Of a DNA stretch of 64,000 bases, positions 19,989 to 29,549 are shown in pieces. The translations under genes were made by a program, and so were the position numbers. The notes under the pieces are model-generated. The model ran no database searches. It saw only the letters and a program-made list of their open reading frames with translations, and was not told the origin of the DNA. The DNA lies in the NCBI RefSeq assembly GCF_001704615.3, contig NZ_CP029397.2, forward strand, positions 2,046,001 through 2,110,000. Reading direction: 5' to 3'. Numbering within the stretch: the first letter of the stretch is position 1; each line of letters starts with the position of its first letter. Source of the stretch: Acinetobacter defluvii (lineage in GTDB: Bacteria; Pseudomonadota; Gammaproteobacteria; Pseudomonadales; Moraxellaceae).

Positions 19989-22757
19989 TCAAGGCTTTTG
20001 CGGCTTCCCATATTGGTCTGCCATCACTTCAACTAGTTGATCTAACTTAATATATTTTTTAATTACCGCATCAATATCAACTTTGCCTAACTTGGCAAAC
20101 TCCTGATCTCGTTGTGCACGATCCATAAGCGTTTTTTGATTTTGCATTTGGGGCACAAGCATCTGATGAATAATACGGTCATCTTCAAGGGAAGTAACAC
20201 GTTTTTTCATAATGCGTGCTTTGGCTGCTTCCACTTCTTGCTCTGTCACACCCGTATTTAAAAGCTCAGTAAATACTTGATGAATGACTTGTGACACTTG
20301 TGCAGATTTACCTGCTGTATAATTTGCTTCGACCTTAATCGCACCTGAATCGACCACATCATCTAATTGTAACTGACTGCCAAAACCATAGACTAAAGCA
20401 TTCTTTTCACGTAATTCTTTACCTAAACGTGAGGACAATTGTGAGTCGCCTAAAATACTATCCAACACAATCAAAGCAGGTGCATCTTTATGATATGCTC
20501 CGACAGGAATGGTTAAAATACTTTGATAATTACCAAACTCACGTTGTTCTGATAAAGCATGAACTTTTTGCGCTTTATATTGATCAAAATCTCCGCTTAA
20601 ACGCAGATATTTTTCTTTACTTTTCCAGTTTCCAAGTTGTTGATTTAAGACATTTTGAATATGTTTGGCGTCATATTTTCCTGTAATTGCAATTTGTGCA
20701 TGTTCAGTTGTAAAGAATTTTTGATATAAATCTTTGACTTGCTGATTAGACATCGCCTTGATTTGTTTCTTAGCAAGCTCAGGCTCATAATGATAACGTA
20801 AATCACCTGCTTTATACGTTTCCAATAAACGAGAAATCGTGAGTGCAGCAACAGTTTCAGGCTCGGTATAAGGTCGATCTAAAGTCGCTAAGCTTTGTAA
20901 TTTGATCAAATCAAACTGCGATTGCTCAAATTTTGGATTTTTCATCACATCGACGATATAAGCAAAGAAATCATCAAATTTTTCACTTTTTGCTGAAATT
21001 TGAATTTCAATCCCATTATTCGCAGAAGAAGCAGTTGCCAAACCACCAGATTCAATAGATTTATCTGCAATATCTTGCAAGCTATATTTATCTGAAGCTC
21101 TTAATAATAAATAAGAAGTAAATTCAATAACTTCATCTTTATTGAACAAAGACTCTGCAGTACCAAAGCCGATATTTATCGTAGCATAGGTTTTATCATC
21201 ACGAGTAGTGGTTGGAAATAGCACATATTGCATGCCATTTTTTAGCTTACCACGCTGAATTTTTTGTTCCGTTTGCTTTAATAAATTTTCTGAACTTTTC
21301 ACATATTCAGCAACTTCATTTTTATACTCATCTGCCGACTTTAAAGGTTCTTCTGCAACTGCTTGCTGATCTAAAGTCTTCGCAGTTTCACTACTTTGCT
21401 TTTGCTCTAAAGCTTTTTTTTGCTCTTCAGGGGTGGGTTTGATATCTCCACTGAAACGGTGCTGTGTAGTTAAAAATGCCTGTAAAGTTTGATTGGTTTG
21501 TTCGACAGTAAGCGCTTGAATGGCTTGCTGATCTTTAAAATATTGCGTCCAGTCACCCTGTGAAGACACCACATAATCACTCAGCATTGAACCCACTGCA
21601 GTTGCACTAGTCAATAAATTATCTTGTGCATTTTTCATGAGATTTTTAACACGTTTTAATTCAACCTCATTAAAACTAGGATTTTTCTCGACTTCAGCGA
21701 TCAAAGACTGAGCAATACGTTTCTCATCGTGTTTTGGTGAGTAAATTGCCCCCATAAACACCAAGTTAAAATCTTCATCTAACCACGTGCTAGCTTGCAC
21801 ATTGGTTGCAATTCCTGTTTCCACCATGTTGGAATATAGATGACCACTCGGTTGTAAGGTATATAAATAAGGTGCTAATGCTAATACTGGCTGAATGGCT
21901 TCATTTTTACCATTCATATAAATATTAAACTTGGCTAAGTCACTGCCCTTTTTTACGAGGAATTGACGATTTTTAACTTTTGCAGAATCTAACAATGGAA
22001 CTTGCGCTTGCTGTGGTAGCTTGCGTGCAGGAATCGGACTAAAGTTTTTATCAATTTGCTTTAATACTTCGGCTTTATCAAATTTTCCTGAAATCACCAT
22101 GACCGCGTTGTTAGGTGCATACCAATCTTTATAAAATTTATTTAACTCATTCATTTTAATCGATTGTAATTCCGATAAATCACCAATGGGTAAACGTCCT
22201 AATGACTGATTGCCATAAGCTGCTTTCCACATTTGATCCATGAGCACAGCAAAAGGCTGATCCATACGTACTTCACGCTCACGCATGACAATGTTAATTT
22301 CAGAAGGTACATATTTTTCTTGTAGGACGAGTTTGTCCATACGCTCAGCTTCTAAATAAATAATCTCATTGAGCGCTGCTGTTTCAGGGCGGACGATATT
22401 GGTATATTTTGTCGAATAGTAATCTGTACTGGCATTGGTCATCAAAGTATAGCGATCTAGGCGGCGCTGAAACTCTTCGCCTTTGACATTTTCTGTTCCT
22501 TTAAATGCCAAATGTTCTAATAAATGTGCCAAACCACCTTTGCCTTGAGGATCATTCAAAGAGCCTGTGAAATACACTGTATTTACAAAAACTTTGCTTT
22601 CTTTATCATTTGGTGCAAGTAAAACTCGAAAGCCATTATCGAGTTTATATTCTTCAATATCATGTTCAGCTTTAACTAAAACCGTTTGTGCAAAACCTGT
22701 CGCACTGATTCCCAATAAACAAAGAGATAAAGTAAGTTTCTTCAACCGCATTAACAT
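19989..22757 (-). CDS. M16 family zinc metallopeptidase, two-unit, exported
   Basis: The roughly 922-residue protein has a signal peptide (MRLKKLTLSLCLLGISATGF, ending FAQ). The first M16 unit has the inverted zinc motif HLLEH (H78, E81, H82), with the third ligand in the ALNEIIYLEAERM helix about 75 residues later. A coiled, charged linker around residues 440-500 leads to a second M16 unit (residues about 510-920) that lacks HxxEH and should be structural. It resembles periplasmic pitrilysin/PqqL-type enzymes that degrade peptides. I choose the ATG at 22757, which follows GGAC, rather than the in-frame ATG at 22787. Confidence 0.9.
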   Translation of the reverse strand: MLMRLKKLTLSLCLLGISATGFAQTVLVKAEHDIEEYKLDNGFRVLLAPNDKESKVFVNTVYFTGSLNDPQGKGGLAHLLEHLAFKGTENVKGEEFQRRLDRYTLMTNASTDYYSTKYTNIVRPETAALNEIIYLEAERMDKLVLQEKYVPSEINIVMREREVRMDQPFAVLMDQMWKAAYGNQSLGRLPIGDLSELQSIKMNELNKFYKDWYAPNNAVMVISGKFDKAEVLKQIDKNFSPIPARKLPQQAQVPLLDSAKVKNRQFLVKKGSDLAKFNIYMNGKNEAIQPVLALAPYLYTLQPSGHLYSNMVETGIATNVQASTWLDEDFNLVFMGAIYSPKHDEKRIAQSLIAEVEKNPSFNEVELKRVKNLMKNAQDNLLTSATAVGSMLSDYVVSSQGDWTQYFKDQQAIQALTVEQTNQTLQAFLTTQHRFSGDIKPTPEEQKKALEQKQSSETAKTLDQQAVAEEPLKSADEYKNEVAEYVKSSENLLKQTEQKIQRGKLKNGMQYVLFPTTTRDDKTYATINIGFGTAESLFNKDEVIEFTSYLLLRASDKYSLQDIADKSIESGGLATASSANNGIEIQISAKSEKFDDFFAYIVDVMKNPKFEQSQFDLIKLQSLATLDRPYTEPETVAALTISRLLETYKAGDLRYHYEPELAKKQIKAMSNQQVKDLYQKFFTTEHAQIAITGKYDAKHIQNVLNQQLGNWKSKEKYLRLSGDFDQYKAQKVHALSEQREFGNYQSILTIPVGAYHKDAPALIVLDSILGDSQLSSRLGKELREKNALVYGFGSQLQLDDVVDSGAIKVEANYTAGKSAQVSQVIHQVFTELLNTGVTEQEVEAAKARIMKKRVTSLEDDRIIHQMLVPQMQNQKTLMDRAQRDQEFAKLGKVDIDAVIKKYIKLDQLVEVMADQYGKPQKP

Positions 22758-22867
22758 AAAAAGTCCAAATTTTTTAAATTTTATCAACCATTCATCTTAA
22801 AAAATCCTACATAAAAATACAGTAAATTTTTGAAAAAATTGCTGTTTATTTCTAGACTTTATGTGTT

Positions 22868-23689
22868 TTATTGAAACAATATAACTGCAAGAACCAACAT
22901 CAACAAAATAATGTAGCCTCTTTCATGTATCGTATTAGAAAATTTAGTTCCCCAATTTTTCGTAATTCTCATTCCTATAAAACTTCCAACAATCAAACAA
23001 ATCAAGGCAGGAAGATAAAAATAGCCAATGAATTGCGCTCCTAAAAAAATTGGGTGCAGAATAGATCCAAATACATATGTTAGACACCCCGCAATTGCAA
23101 CAGGTATTGAAAGAGGGTTGGCTAATGCAACGGCGGATAGCATTTTTAAACCACAACGGCGAAATAAAGGTACCGTCATCACACTTCCTCCGACACCCAA
23201 CGCAGCAGCAATACTTCCAATCAAAAAACCACCCAGCGTTTTTTCTGTACTGGTTAATGTACGTGTTTGCTCTTCAACTATATGATGTACTGAAAACATC
23301 TGTCGCTTGAGGCAATCCACAATCGTGACAAGCAGATAGATGACAAAAATCCATTTCAATAGAGAAGCACTTATAAAAAAAGAGAGTGTTGTTCCGACGA
23401 TCGCACCCAAAGCAATCCAATAAGCGAGTGGGAAAATATACTGAAATTGGATTCGGTTATTTTTATATTGTTGATAACTTGCCAATGCTGAATTTAAAAC
23501 CATCAATAACAATGACGTTGCAATTGCACTTTTGAATGCCATCGCATAAGCAGCAGAATCTACTGTGTGGGTGAGACGGATCGTACTATATACAATGGGA
23601 ATGATGACAAAACCACCCGCAAAACCAAATAGTATTGTAAGCATGCCACTCACAATTCCTACCACACATAAAGCAATATAAATTTCCAT
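22868..23689 (-). CDS. TSUP (TauE/SafE) family anion permease
   Basis: The 273-residue inner-membrane protein has about eight hydrophobic helices. The TSUP repeat appears twice: GMLTILFGFAGGFVIIPIVY near the start and GSIAAALGVGGSVMTVPLFR in the middle. This family moves sulfite, sulfonates, sulfoacetate or related anions, and the substrate here is unknown. It is divergent from an AraC regulator across only 98 bases, which suggests regulation by that protein. The ATG at 23689 was chosen over an in-frame TTG two codons upstream. Confidence 0.85.
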   Translation of the reverse strand: MEIYIALCVVGIVSGMLTILFGFAGGFVIIPIVYSTIRLTHTVDSAAYAMAFKSAIATSLLLMVLNSALASYQQYKNNRIQFQYIFPLAYWIALGAIVGTTLSFFISASLLKWIFVIYLLVTIVDCLKRQMFSVHHIVEEQTRTLTSTEKTLGGFLIGSIAAALGVGGSVMTVPLFRRCGLKMLSAVALANPLSIPVAIAGCLTYVFGSILHPIFLGAQFIGYFYLPALICLIVGSFIGMRITKNWGTKFSNTIHERGYIILLMLVLAVILFQ

Positions 23690-23787
23690 ACACAATCACA
23701 ATTTAACGAATCGTGACCAGTTTAGGATGAGATAGCACACTAAAATTTGTTATATTCCGCTTTTAATTACGCCAATCAGACAAGAAT

Positions 23788-24552
23788 ATGAAACAGATTT
23801 CTATTCATAGTGTTGAACATTTAGAACAAAAAATTCTTGCAATTGAAACACAGTACGCAGCTCATACCGTCTTAGAGATGCATACACATCAACGCATACA
23901 ACTTCTTTATGGTGCGCAAGGTGTCATCCATGTTGAAACACCCCAAGGAAATTGGATTATTCCTCCTGAACGTGCTGTTTGGATTCCTGCCCACACTCCG
24001 CATCAGTTAACTTTATTTAATGTCAAAACCTGTAGTTTGTATATTCAACCTGAATATTCACCAAGACCCTCTCAACAATGTGAAGTTTTATCGATCACCC
24101 CTTTACTACGACAGCTTTTGCTAAAAGCACCTGAATTAAACGATCCTCACTCACTGTATGCTACGCAAATTTTTGATTTAATTTTATCGGAGTTAAAAAT
24201 TGCATCCAGCATTGCGCTACATCTGCCTTTACCACAAACACCACTGATTTTAGAGATCTGTCAAAAATTTTTAAAAAATCCCAATATCCATTTATCCCCA
24301 GAGCACATCGCAACATCTATTTTTATGAGTGAACGACACTTTAGCCGCCTCTTCAAAAATGAAGTCGGCATGTCATTTTCAAAATGGCGACAACATGCCT
24401 GTGTGCTTCTTAGTTTAGAAAAAATAATGCAAGGACAGTCGATCCAACATATTGCTTATCATTTTGGCTTTCAAAATCCTGCAGCCTTTAGCACCATGTT
24501 TCATCGCGTACTCGGACAAAGCCCTTCCCAATACGCTAAATCGCTTCATTAA
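23788..24552 (+). CDS. AraC family transcriptional regulator
   Basis: The 254-residue regulator has an N-terminal cupin sensor (residues about 20-90, HTHQRIQLLYGAQGVIHVET and RAVWIPAHTPHQLTLF). The C-terminal AraC double helix-turn-helix spans residues about 155-252, with HLSPEHIATSIFMSERHFSR and the family signature IQHIAYHFGFQNPAAFSTMF. The effector is unknown. Its divergent position beside the TSUP permease suggests that permease as a target. The downstream neighbour PhzF is convergent with it. Confidence 0.9.
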   Translation: MKQISIHSVEHLEQKILAIETQYAAHTVLEMHTHQRIQLLYGAQGVIHVETPQGNWIIPPERAVWIPAHTPHQLTLFNVKTCSLYIQPEYSPRPSQQCEVLSITPLLRQLLLKAPELNDPHSLYATQIFDLILSELKIASSIALHLPLPQTPLILEICQKFLKNPNIHLSPEHIATSIFMSERHFSRLFKNEVGMSFSKWRQHACVLLSLEKIMQGQSIQHIAYHFGFQNPAAFSTMFHRVLGQSPSQYAKSLH

Positions 24553-24604
24553 TCTGATCAGTACACATACATTCTACGGCTTAATCATGTGCTATTTGAT
24601 CCAA

Positions 24605-25435
24605 TCAAACCTCTATTTCTGCTTGCATATATAATTTTGCATAACCTGAAATTTCGATACGATTTTCATCTAAAATTTTGCAATATAACTGACCGCCACG
24701 CTTTGAGGCTTGATACGCAATCAATTGATTTTTCCCTAATTTCTCCGCCCATAAAGGTGCTAAACCTGTATGCATCGAACCTGTCACAGGATCTTCATTG
24801 ATCCCTTTATGTGGTGCGAAATAACGCGCAACATAATCATATTGCTCAGAAGTCGCAGTAATGGTGACATCTGGCTGATCTGTATATGCGGTAATGGCAG
24901 TACTCACTTGATAACTTGCTGCTAACTTTTGTATAGTAACTAAATCTGGCACAGCATCGATTACAGCTTGCGCTGATTCCAATACTAAAATAAATGCCTG
25001 TGCATTTTGATAAACTGCTTTAAAAGGTTGGTCAATCACATAATTAAGTAATTCTGGATAATCTGTCAGTGGCTGCGCTGCACGAATTGGAAAATTCATT
25101 TTGATTTTGCCATCTTCCGCTTGTTCAATGATAAAAATTCCTAAATTTTTAACATGCAAATGGACAGTTTTTGCAATCGTAAACTCTTTAAAAAGTACAA
25201 ATGCAGATGCTAAAGTCGCATGTCCACAAAAATCGACTTCTAAAGTAGGTGTAAACCATCGAATTTCATAATGAGTGTCATCGATTCTTTTAACAAAAGC
25301 TGTCTCTGCTAGATTATTTTCCTGAGCAATGTTTTGCATCCAGGCATCATCGAGCCATTCATCTAAAACCAATACAGCTGCTGGATTTCCTTTAAATAAG
25401 CTTTGTGTAAAAGCGTCTACTTGGTACATTTTCAT
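24605..25435 (-). CDS. PhzF family isomerase
   Basis: The 276-residue protein of the diaminopimelate-epimerase fold begins YQVDAFTQSLFKGNPAAV. It has the catalytic glutamate E44 in the NNLAETAFV block, then DFCGHATLASAFVL and, near the C-terminus, DPVTGSMHTGLAPLW. Family members isomerise small acidic or aromatic substrates, but most, including this one, have no known substrate. No phenazine genes are nearby. The ATG at 25435 follows GGAG at normal spacing. Confidence 0.88.
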   Translation of the reverse strand: MKMYQVDAFTQSLFKGNPAAVLVLDEWLDDAWMQNIAQENNLAETAFVKRIDDTHYEIRWFTPTLEVDFCGHATLASAFVLFKEFTIAKTVHLHVKNLGIFIIEQAEDGKIKMNFPIRAAQPLTDYPELLNYVIDQPFKAVYQNAQAFILVLESAQAVIDAVPDLVTIQKLAASYQVSTAITAYTDQPDVTITATSEQYDYVARYFAPHKGINEDPVTGSMHTGLAPLWAEKLGKNQLIAYQASKRGGQLYCKILDENRIEISGYAKLYMQAEIEV

Positions 25436-25667
25436 CGCATATCTCCATTTTTTATTATTTTAAGCAATGCTGAAAATGATGACAGATATAATTTTATTTT
25501 TAAAATAGATACAGTTCACATCTTTTTATATTTTTAATTTCCTTTTCATGTAAAAACAAAGTTGTTTCAACCCAAAATATTTATTAAATAAATGATGATT
25601 ATGGCTTGCCAAGCATGCATAAGATATTTAGTGTAAGTTCAAATCTTAACCAAAAGATAAAAATAGC

Positions 25668-26858
25668 ATGGATGATAATACTTATATTAGTAAAATTAAA
25701 CTGAGCCTTTTCTTGTGCTTAAGTACATGTCTAGGAATCGGCTTATTACGCTTTTCTTATACCGCACTGCTACCCTCCACTCGTGAGAGTTATGAGTGGT
25801 CAGCAAATTTTGCTAGTATTTTAGGCAGTGCTAATTTGCTCGGTTATTTGATCGGGGCTTTTGTAGCGATGAAATTACCGCAAAACCAAAGCATGGCAAA
25901 GTATTTGCTGTATGCAGCTTTTGTAGGAACGCTTAGCTTATTAAGTTGTGCATTTTCCGACTTTCCAAACCTTTGGTATGTAGTTTGGCGCACCATCTCA
26001 GGGATTAGTGGTGGCTTGCTCATGATTCTTGCACCAAGTGTGGTTGTACAATGCTGTGCTGCACAAGATCGCTTAAATATTAATTTTATTGGCTTTAGTG
26101 GGATTGGGATTGGTGTTTTATTGGCAACGTTATTCATGCCATTTTTAGACCGAATTGCGACCCAAACAGCATGGCTGATTTTGTTTGCATTCGCATTTTT
26201 AATTAGTTTGATTCTTTTGTATTTACTCAATATTTTCAAAAGCCATTTAAGTAATATTCAAGCTCCGACTCAACAAGCAAACAGCATCGACGCTATGTAT
26301 TTTTGTTTGTTGATTGTCTATTCTTGTAGTGCATTTGCTTATGTACCTCATTCGTTATTCTGGATTGATTACTTAAAAAACACCTTGCATTTAAATCTAT
26401 ATCATATCAATTTTAATTGGATTTTATATGGTACAGGTAGTGCATTGGGTGCAGTAACCGCCTATCTCTGTGCAAGAAAATTTGGGCATTTTATGGCATT
26501 AAAAATCTTATATAGTGCTTATGTGATTGCGATTATTATTGCTGTTTTAAATATTCATCCTATTTTTACGTATGCATCCTCATTTTTTACAGGTCTGCTC
26601 AATCCTGCTGTTGTGTTTTTAACCTCTTATACCATCATGCATTTATATGGAATTGCGTATAAAAAATTATGGAGTATCGCTACCTTATGTTTTGCGTTGA
26701 CACAACTGATCGGTGGTTTGTGTTTTAGCGCTTTACAACATTTTGGGGTGTCTTATCATCAACAGTTTATTTTAGCTTCAGCAGTTTTATTATTGGGAAC
26801 AGTGCAGTTTTTTGTTTATAGCATGCGAATAAGCACACACAAATATCAACAGAATTAA
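25668..26858 (+). CDS. YbfB/YjiJ family MFS transporter
   Basis: The 396-residue protein has twelve hydrophobic helices. The start LGIGLLRFSYTALLPSTRESYEW matches the YbfB/YjiJ group of the major facilitator superfamily. The mid region WRTISGISGGLLMILAPSVV is the helix 4 block. The substrate is unknown. It is monocistronic and ends before a strong bidirectional terminator shared with icd. A weak A-rich ribosome site precedes the ATG. Confidence 0.85.
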   Translation: MDDNTYISKIKLSLFLCLSTCLGIGLLRFSYTALLPSTRESYEWSANFASILGSANLLGYLIGAFVAMKLPQNQSMAKYLLYAAFVGTLSLLSCAFSDFPNLWYVVWRTISGISGGLLMILAPSVVVQCCAAQDRLNINFIGFSGIGIGVLLATLFMPFLDRIATQTAWLILFAFAFLISLILLYLLNIFKSHLSNIQAPTQQANSIDAMYFCLLIVYSCSAFAYVPHSLFWIDYLKNTLHLNLYHINFNWILYGTGSALGAVTAYLCARKFGHFMALKILYSAYVIAIIIAVLNIHPIFTYASSFFTGLLNPAVVFLTSYTIMHLYGIAYKKLWSIATLCFALTQLIGGLCFSALQHFGVSYHQQFILASAVLLLGTVQFFVYSMRISTHKYQQN

Positions 26859-26869
26859 GTATTAAGCTG

Positions 26870-26906
26870 GCAATAAAACCCATAAATAGATTATGGGTTT
26901 TATTGC
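26870..26906. terminator. bidirectional intrinsic terminator between MFS gene and icd
   Basis: The 16-base arms GCAATAAAACCCATAA and TTATGGGTTTTATTGC enclose a 5-base loop between two convergent genes. Confidence 0.8.
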
Positions 26907-26918
26907 ATTGGAATGTGT

Positions 26919-28175
26919 TCAGTCGCCCATGTGCACTATGATAGCTTCACCAAACTCAGAACAACGTAATAATTTGGCATTTTCCATTAAACGCTCAAAG
27001 TCATAAGTCACGGTTTTCGCTGCTATCGCACCTGAAATACCTTTAATAATCAAATCAGCTGCTTCGATCCATCCCATATCTCGCAACATCATTTCCGCAG
27101 ATAAAATGATCGAGCCAGGATTGACTTTGTCTTGACCTGCATATTTAGGTGCTGTGCCATGCGTTGCCTCATATACTGCAATTGCGCCACCAATATTCGC
27201 ACCAGGTGCAATTCCAATACCACCAACTTCTGCAGCTAAAGCATCGGAAACATAGTCACCATTTAAGTTTAAAGTCGCAATCACAGAATAATCTGCAGGA
27301 CGCATTAAAATTTGCTGTAAGAAAGCATCCGCAATCACATCTTTAATAATAATGTCTTTGCCCGTTTTTGGATTTTTAATTTTCACCCAAGGACCACCAT
27401 CAAGTAACTCACCGCCAAAACGATCAAGCGCAAGTTCGTAGCCCCATTCTTTAAACGCACCTTCGGTATATTTCATGATATTACCTTTATGTACTAAGGT
27501 TACACTTGGCTTATCATTATCAATCGCAAATTGGATAGCTTTACGCACTAAACGCTCAGTTCCTTCTTTTGAAACAGGTTTGATCCCGATACCACAATTG
27601 TCTTCAAAACGAATTTTGGTAACGCCCATTTCTTCTTTTAAAAATTTAATGACTTTTTTCGCTTCAGGAGAATCAGCTTTCCACTCGATACCAGCATAAA
27701 TATCTTCAGAATTTTCACGGAAAATCACCATATCTGTGAGTTCTGGATGTTTTACAGGAGAAGGAACTCCTTTAAACCAGCGTACAGGACGCACACAAAC
27801 ATATAAATCTAATTCTTGACGCAGAGCAACATTCAATGAACGGATTCCACCACCCACAGGCGTGGTTAAAGGACCTTTAATGGAAACAACATATTCACGT
27901 AATGCTTCAAATGTTTCTTCTGGCATATAAGTGCCATAAATTTTGTTTGCTTTTTCACCGCAATAGACTTCCATCCATTCTATACAGCGTTTGCCACCAT
28001 AAGCTTTTTGTACTGCGGCATTGACCACAGCTTGCATGGTCGGAGTAATATCCACCCCGATTCCATCACCTTCAATGAAAGGGATAATCGGATGATTTGG
28101 GACATTTAAGGATAAATCTGCGTTAACTGTAATTTTACTTCCATCTACAGGTACTACGATTTTTTGATAACCCAT
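26919..28175 (-). CDS. icd: NADP-dependent isocitrate dehydrogenase (homodimeric type)
   Basis: The 418-residue TCA cycle enzyme converts isocitrate to 2-oxoglutarate. It matches the E. coli-type dimeric family: [20 protein letters not shown] holds the phosphorylatable serine and substrate-binding arginines. [14 protein letters not shown] follows, then the metal aspartates in [10 protein letters not shown]. The NADP loop is [19 protein letters not shown]. The ATG at 28175 sits behind GGGAGA. It is divergent from the rluE-like gene, the same neighbour arrangement as in E. coli. Acinetobacter usually also has a monomeric enzyme, which is not in this window. Confidence 0.96.
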   Translation of the reverse strand: MGYQKIVVPVDGSKITVNADLSLNVPNHPIIPFIEGDGIGVDITPTMQAVVNAAVQKAYGGKRCIEWMEVYCGEKANKIYGTYMPEETFEALREYVVSIKGPLTTPVGGGIRSLNVALRQELDLYVCVRPVRWFKGVPSPVKHPELTDMVIFRENSEDIYAGIEWKADSPEAKKVIKFLKEEMGVTKIRFEDNCGIGIKPVSKEGTERLVRKAIQFAIDNDKPSVTLVHKGNIMKYTEGAFKEWGYELALDRFGGELLDGGPWVKIKNPKTGKDIIIKDVIADAFLQQILMRPADYSVIATLNLNGDYVSDALAAEVGGIGIAPGANIGGAIAVYEATHGTAPKYAGQDKVNPGSIILSAEMMLRDMGWIEAADLIIKGISGAIAAKTVTYDFERLMENAKLLRCSEFGEAIIVHMGD

Positions 28176-28371
28176 GATTCAGGTTCTCCCTTTTTATAAT
28201 TGGCGATTTTTAAAAATAATTGCCGAGAAACGATACTTTCTACCTTTCTTCACGCATAATAGATTAATTGAATTCCAGTGTTTTTTGAGATTTATATGAG
28301 GAATAACAACATTTCTCTATTAAATAAAACACATTGTTTTTAGAATTTATCTGAATCAAAGAAGCATTTTT

Positions 28372-29160
28372 ATGAAAATCGTCATCTTGAACAAACCCTA
28401 CGGTGTTCTCTCCCAATTCCGTAAAGACGAAGCACATATGACGATGTCAGACTTCGTAGATGATCCTAGTTTACGTTTGGCTGGTCGTTTGGACATGGAC
28501 TCTGAAGGTTTGGTCTTTCTGACTGATCACGGCGGTCTAAACCAATATATCACCAACCCTGCCAATAAAAAGTTTAAAACTTACTTGGTTCAGGTCGATG
28601 GTGATGTCACTGAAGAAGCTTTAGAGCAACTACGTAAAGGTGTCGAACTCAAAGATGGCATGACTTTAGCTGCTAAAGCTGAAAAGGTTGAGCAACCTGC
28701 TTGGTTGTGGGAACGTGATCCGCCTGTCCGTTTCCGTGCCAATATTCCTACATCTTGGATTGAAATTTCAATCTGTGAAGGGCGTAATCGTCAAGTGCGT
28801 CGTATGACTTCAGCCGTTGGTTTTCCAACTTTACGTTTAATTCGCACCAAAATTGGTGCAATTGATTTGGTACAAATGCAGTTAAAATCTGGTGAAACCA
28901 AAGAAATCGAACCATTACTGTATCCAGACTTCCAAAATATTCCTGCTGAAGAACCGTATCGTTCTCGATCTTATGTAAAAAAACCAGGTGGTACAGGTGG
29001 TAAGCCAATGGTACGTAAAAACAAAGATGGTTCTGTTAAAAAATCAGGTACTAAACGTATTTGGCAAATGGAAGAGCATGAAAAACCAAAACGTAGAACC
29101 AATGGAACCACTCGCCCGAATACCAAAACTCCACGTGGTCGTGGACGGAGTGGACGTTAA
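28372..29160 (+). CDS. rluE: 23S rRNA pseudouridine synthase, RluE-like, with basic C-terminal tail
   Basis: The RsuA/RluE-type synthase has the catalytic aspartate in LAGRLDMDSEGLVFLT (near residue 42). It also has the family blocks KTYLVQVDG and ICEGRNRQVRRMTSAVGFPTLRLIRTKIG. It has no S4 domain at the N-terminus, as expected for RluE. Residues about 190-262 form a Lys/Arg/Thr-rich tail (PRGRGRSGR at the end) that is longer than in E. coli RluE and probably binds RNA. The icd neighbour is conserved between E. coli and this genome, supporting RluE over RsuA. Confidence 0.88.
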   Translation: MKIVILNKPYGVLSQFRKDEAHMTMSDFVDDPSLRLAGRLDMDSEGLVFLTDHGGLNQYITNPANKKFKTYLVQVDGDVTEEALEQLRKGVELKDGMTLAAKAEKVEQPAWLWERDPPVRFRANIPTSWIEISICEGRNRQVRRMTSAVGFPTLRLIRTKIGAIDLVQMQLKSGETKEIEPLLYPDFQNIPAEEPYRSRSYVKKPGGTGGKPMVRKNKDGSVKKSGTKRIWQMEEHEKPKRRTNGTTRPNTKTPRGRGRSGR

Positions 29161-29549
29161 GTTTTAGCCGTTAGATAGAGCTCACAAATGTGGGCTTTTT
29201 TATTACATAAATGCTTATTTTTAATTTATTTCTATTTGTAATTTTAATGCTTTTTATTTTGAAAAAATAAACCCAAAACGCCTTATTTTGTCTTTCAAAA
29301 GTTAGCAACGGATTCATCTGCTTAACTTTTTAAATTTCAACTTGATTACGTGGTTAACTTTTCCTCACAAAATACCTAACAATCTTGGTTGAAACACCCC
29401 CTCCAAATTGACTAAAACTAAAACAATAAACAGTACATTGTTTTTTATACATATTCATGAAATAGAACTTTTACCGATTTCACTCTATTTCTGTTGTTGT
29501 CTTAAGCCACCGATTAAAACCAATTACATGCAAGAGGAGTAAGACATTC
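29161..29549. other. intergenic region between rluE and fadE
   Basis: A terminator hairpin follows rluE (29179-29202: AGCTCACA paired with TGTGGGCT, then T). The remaining roughly 350 bases show no gene and presumably carry the fadE control region. I cannot place a promoter or operator with confidence. Confidence 0.45.
29179..29202 (+). terminator. intrinsic terminator of rluE
   Basis: The arms AGCTCACA and TGTGGGCT enclose a 2-4 base loop, followed by TTTTT. Confidence 0.75.

Noticed and set aside
29408..29436. TTGACT as -35 box of a fadE promoter
   Set aside because: No acceptable -10 box is found 16-18 bases downstream.
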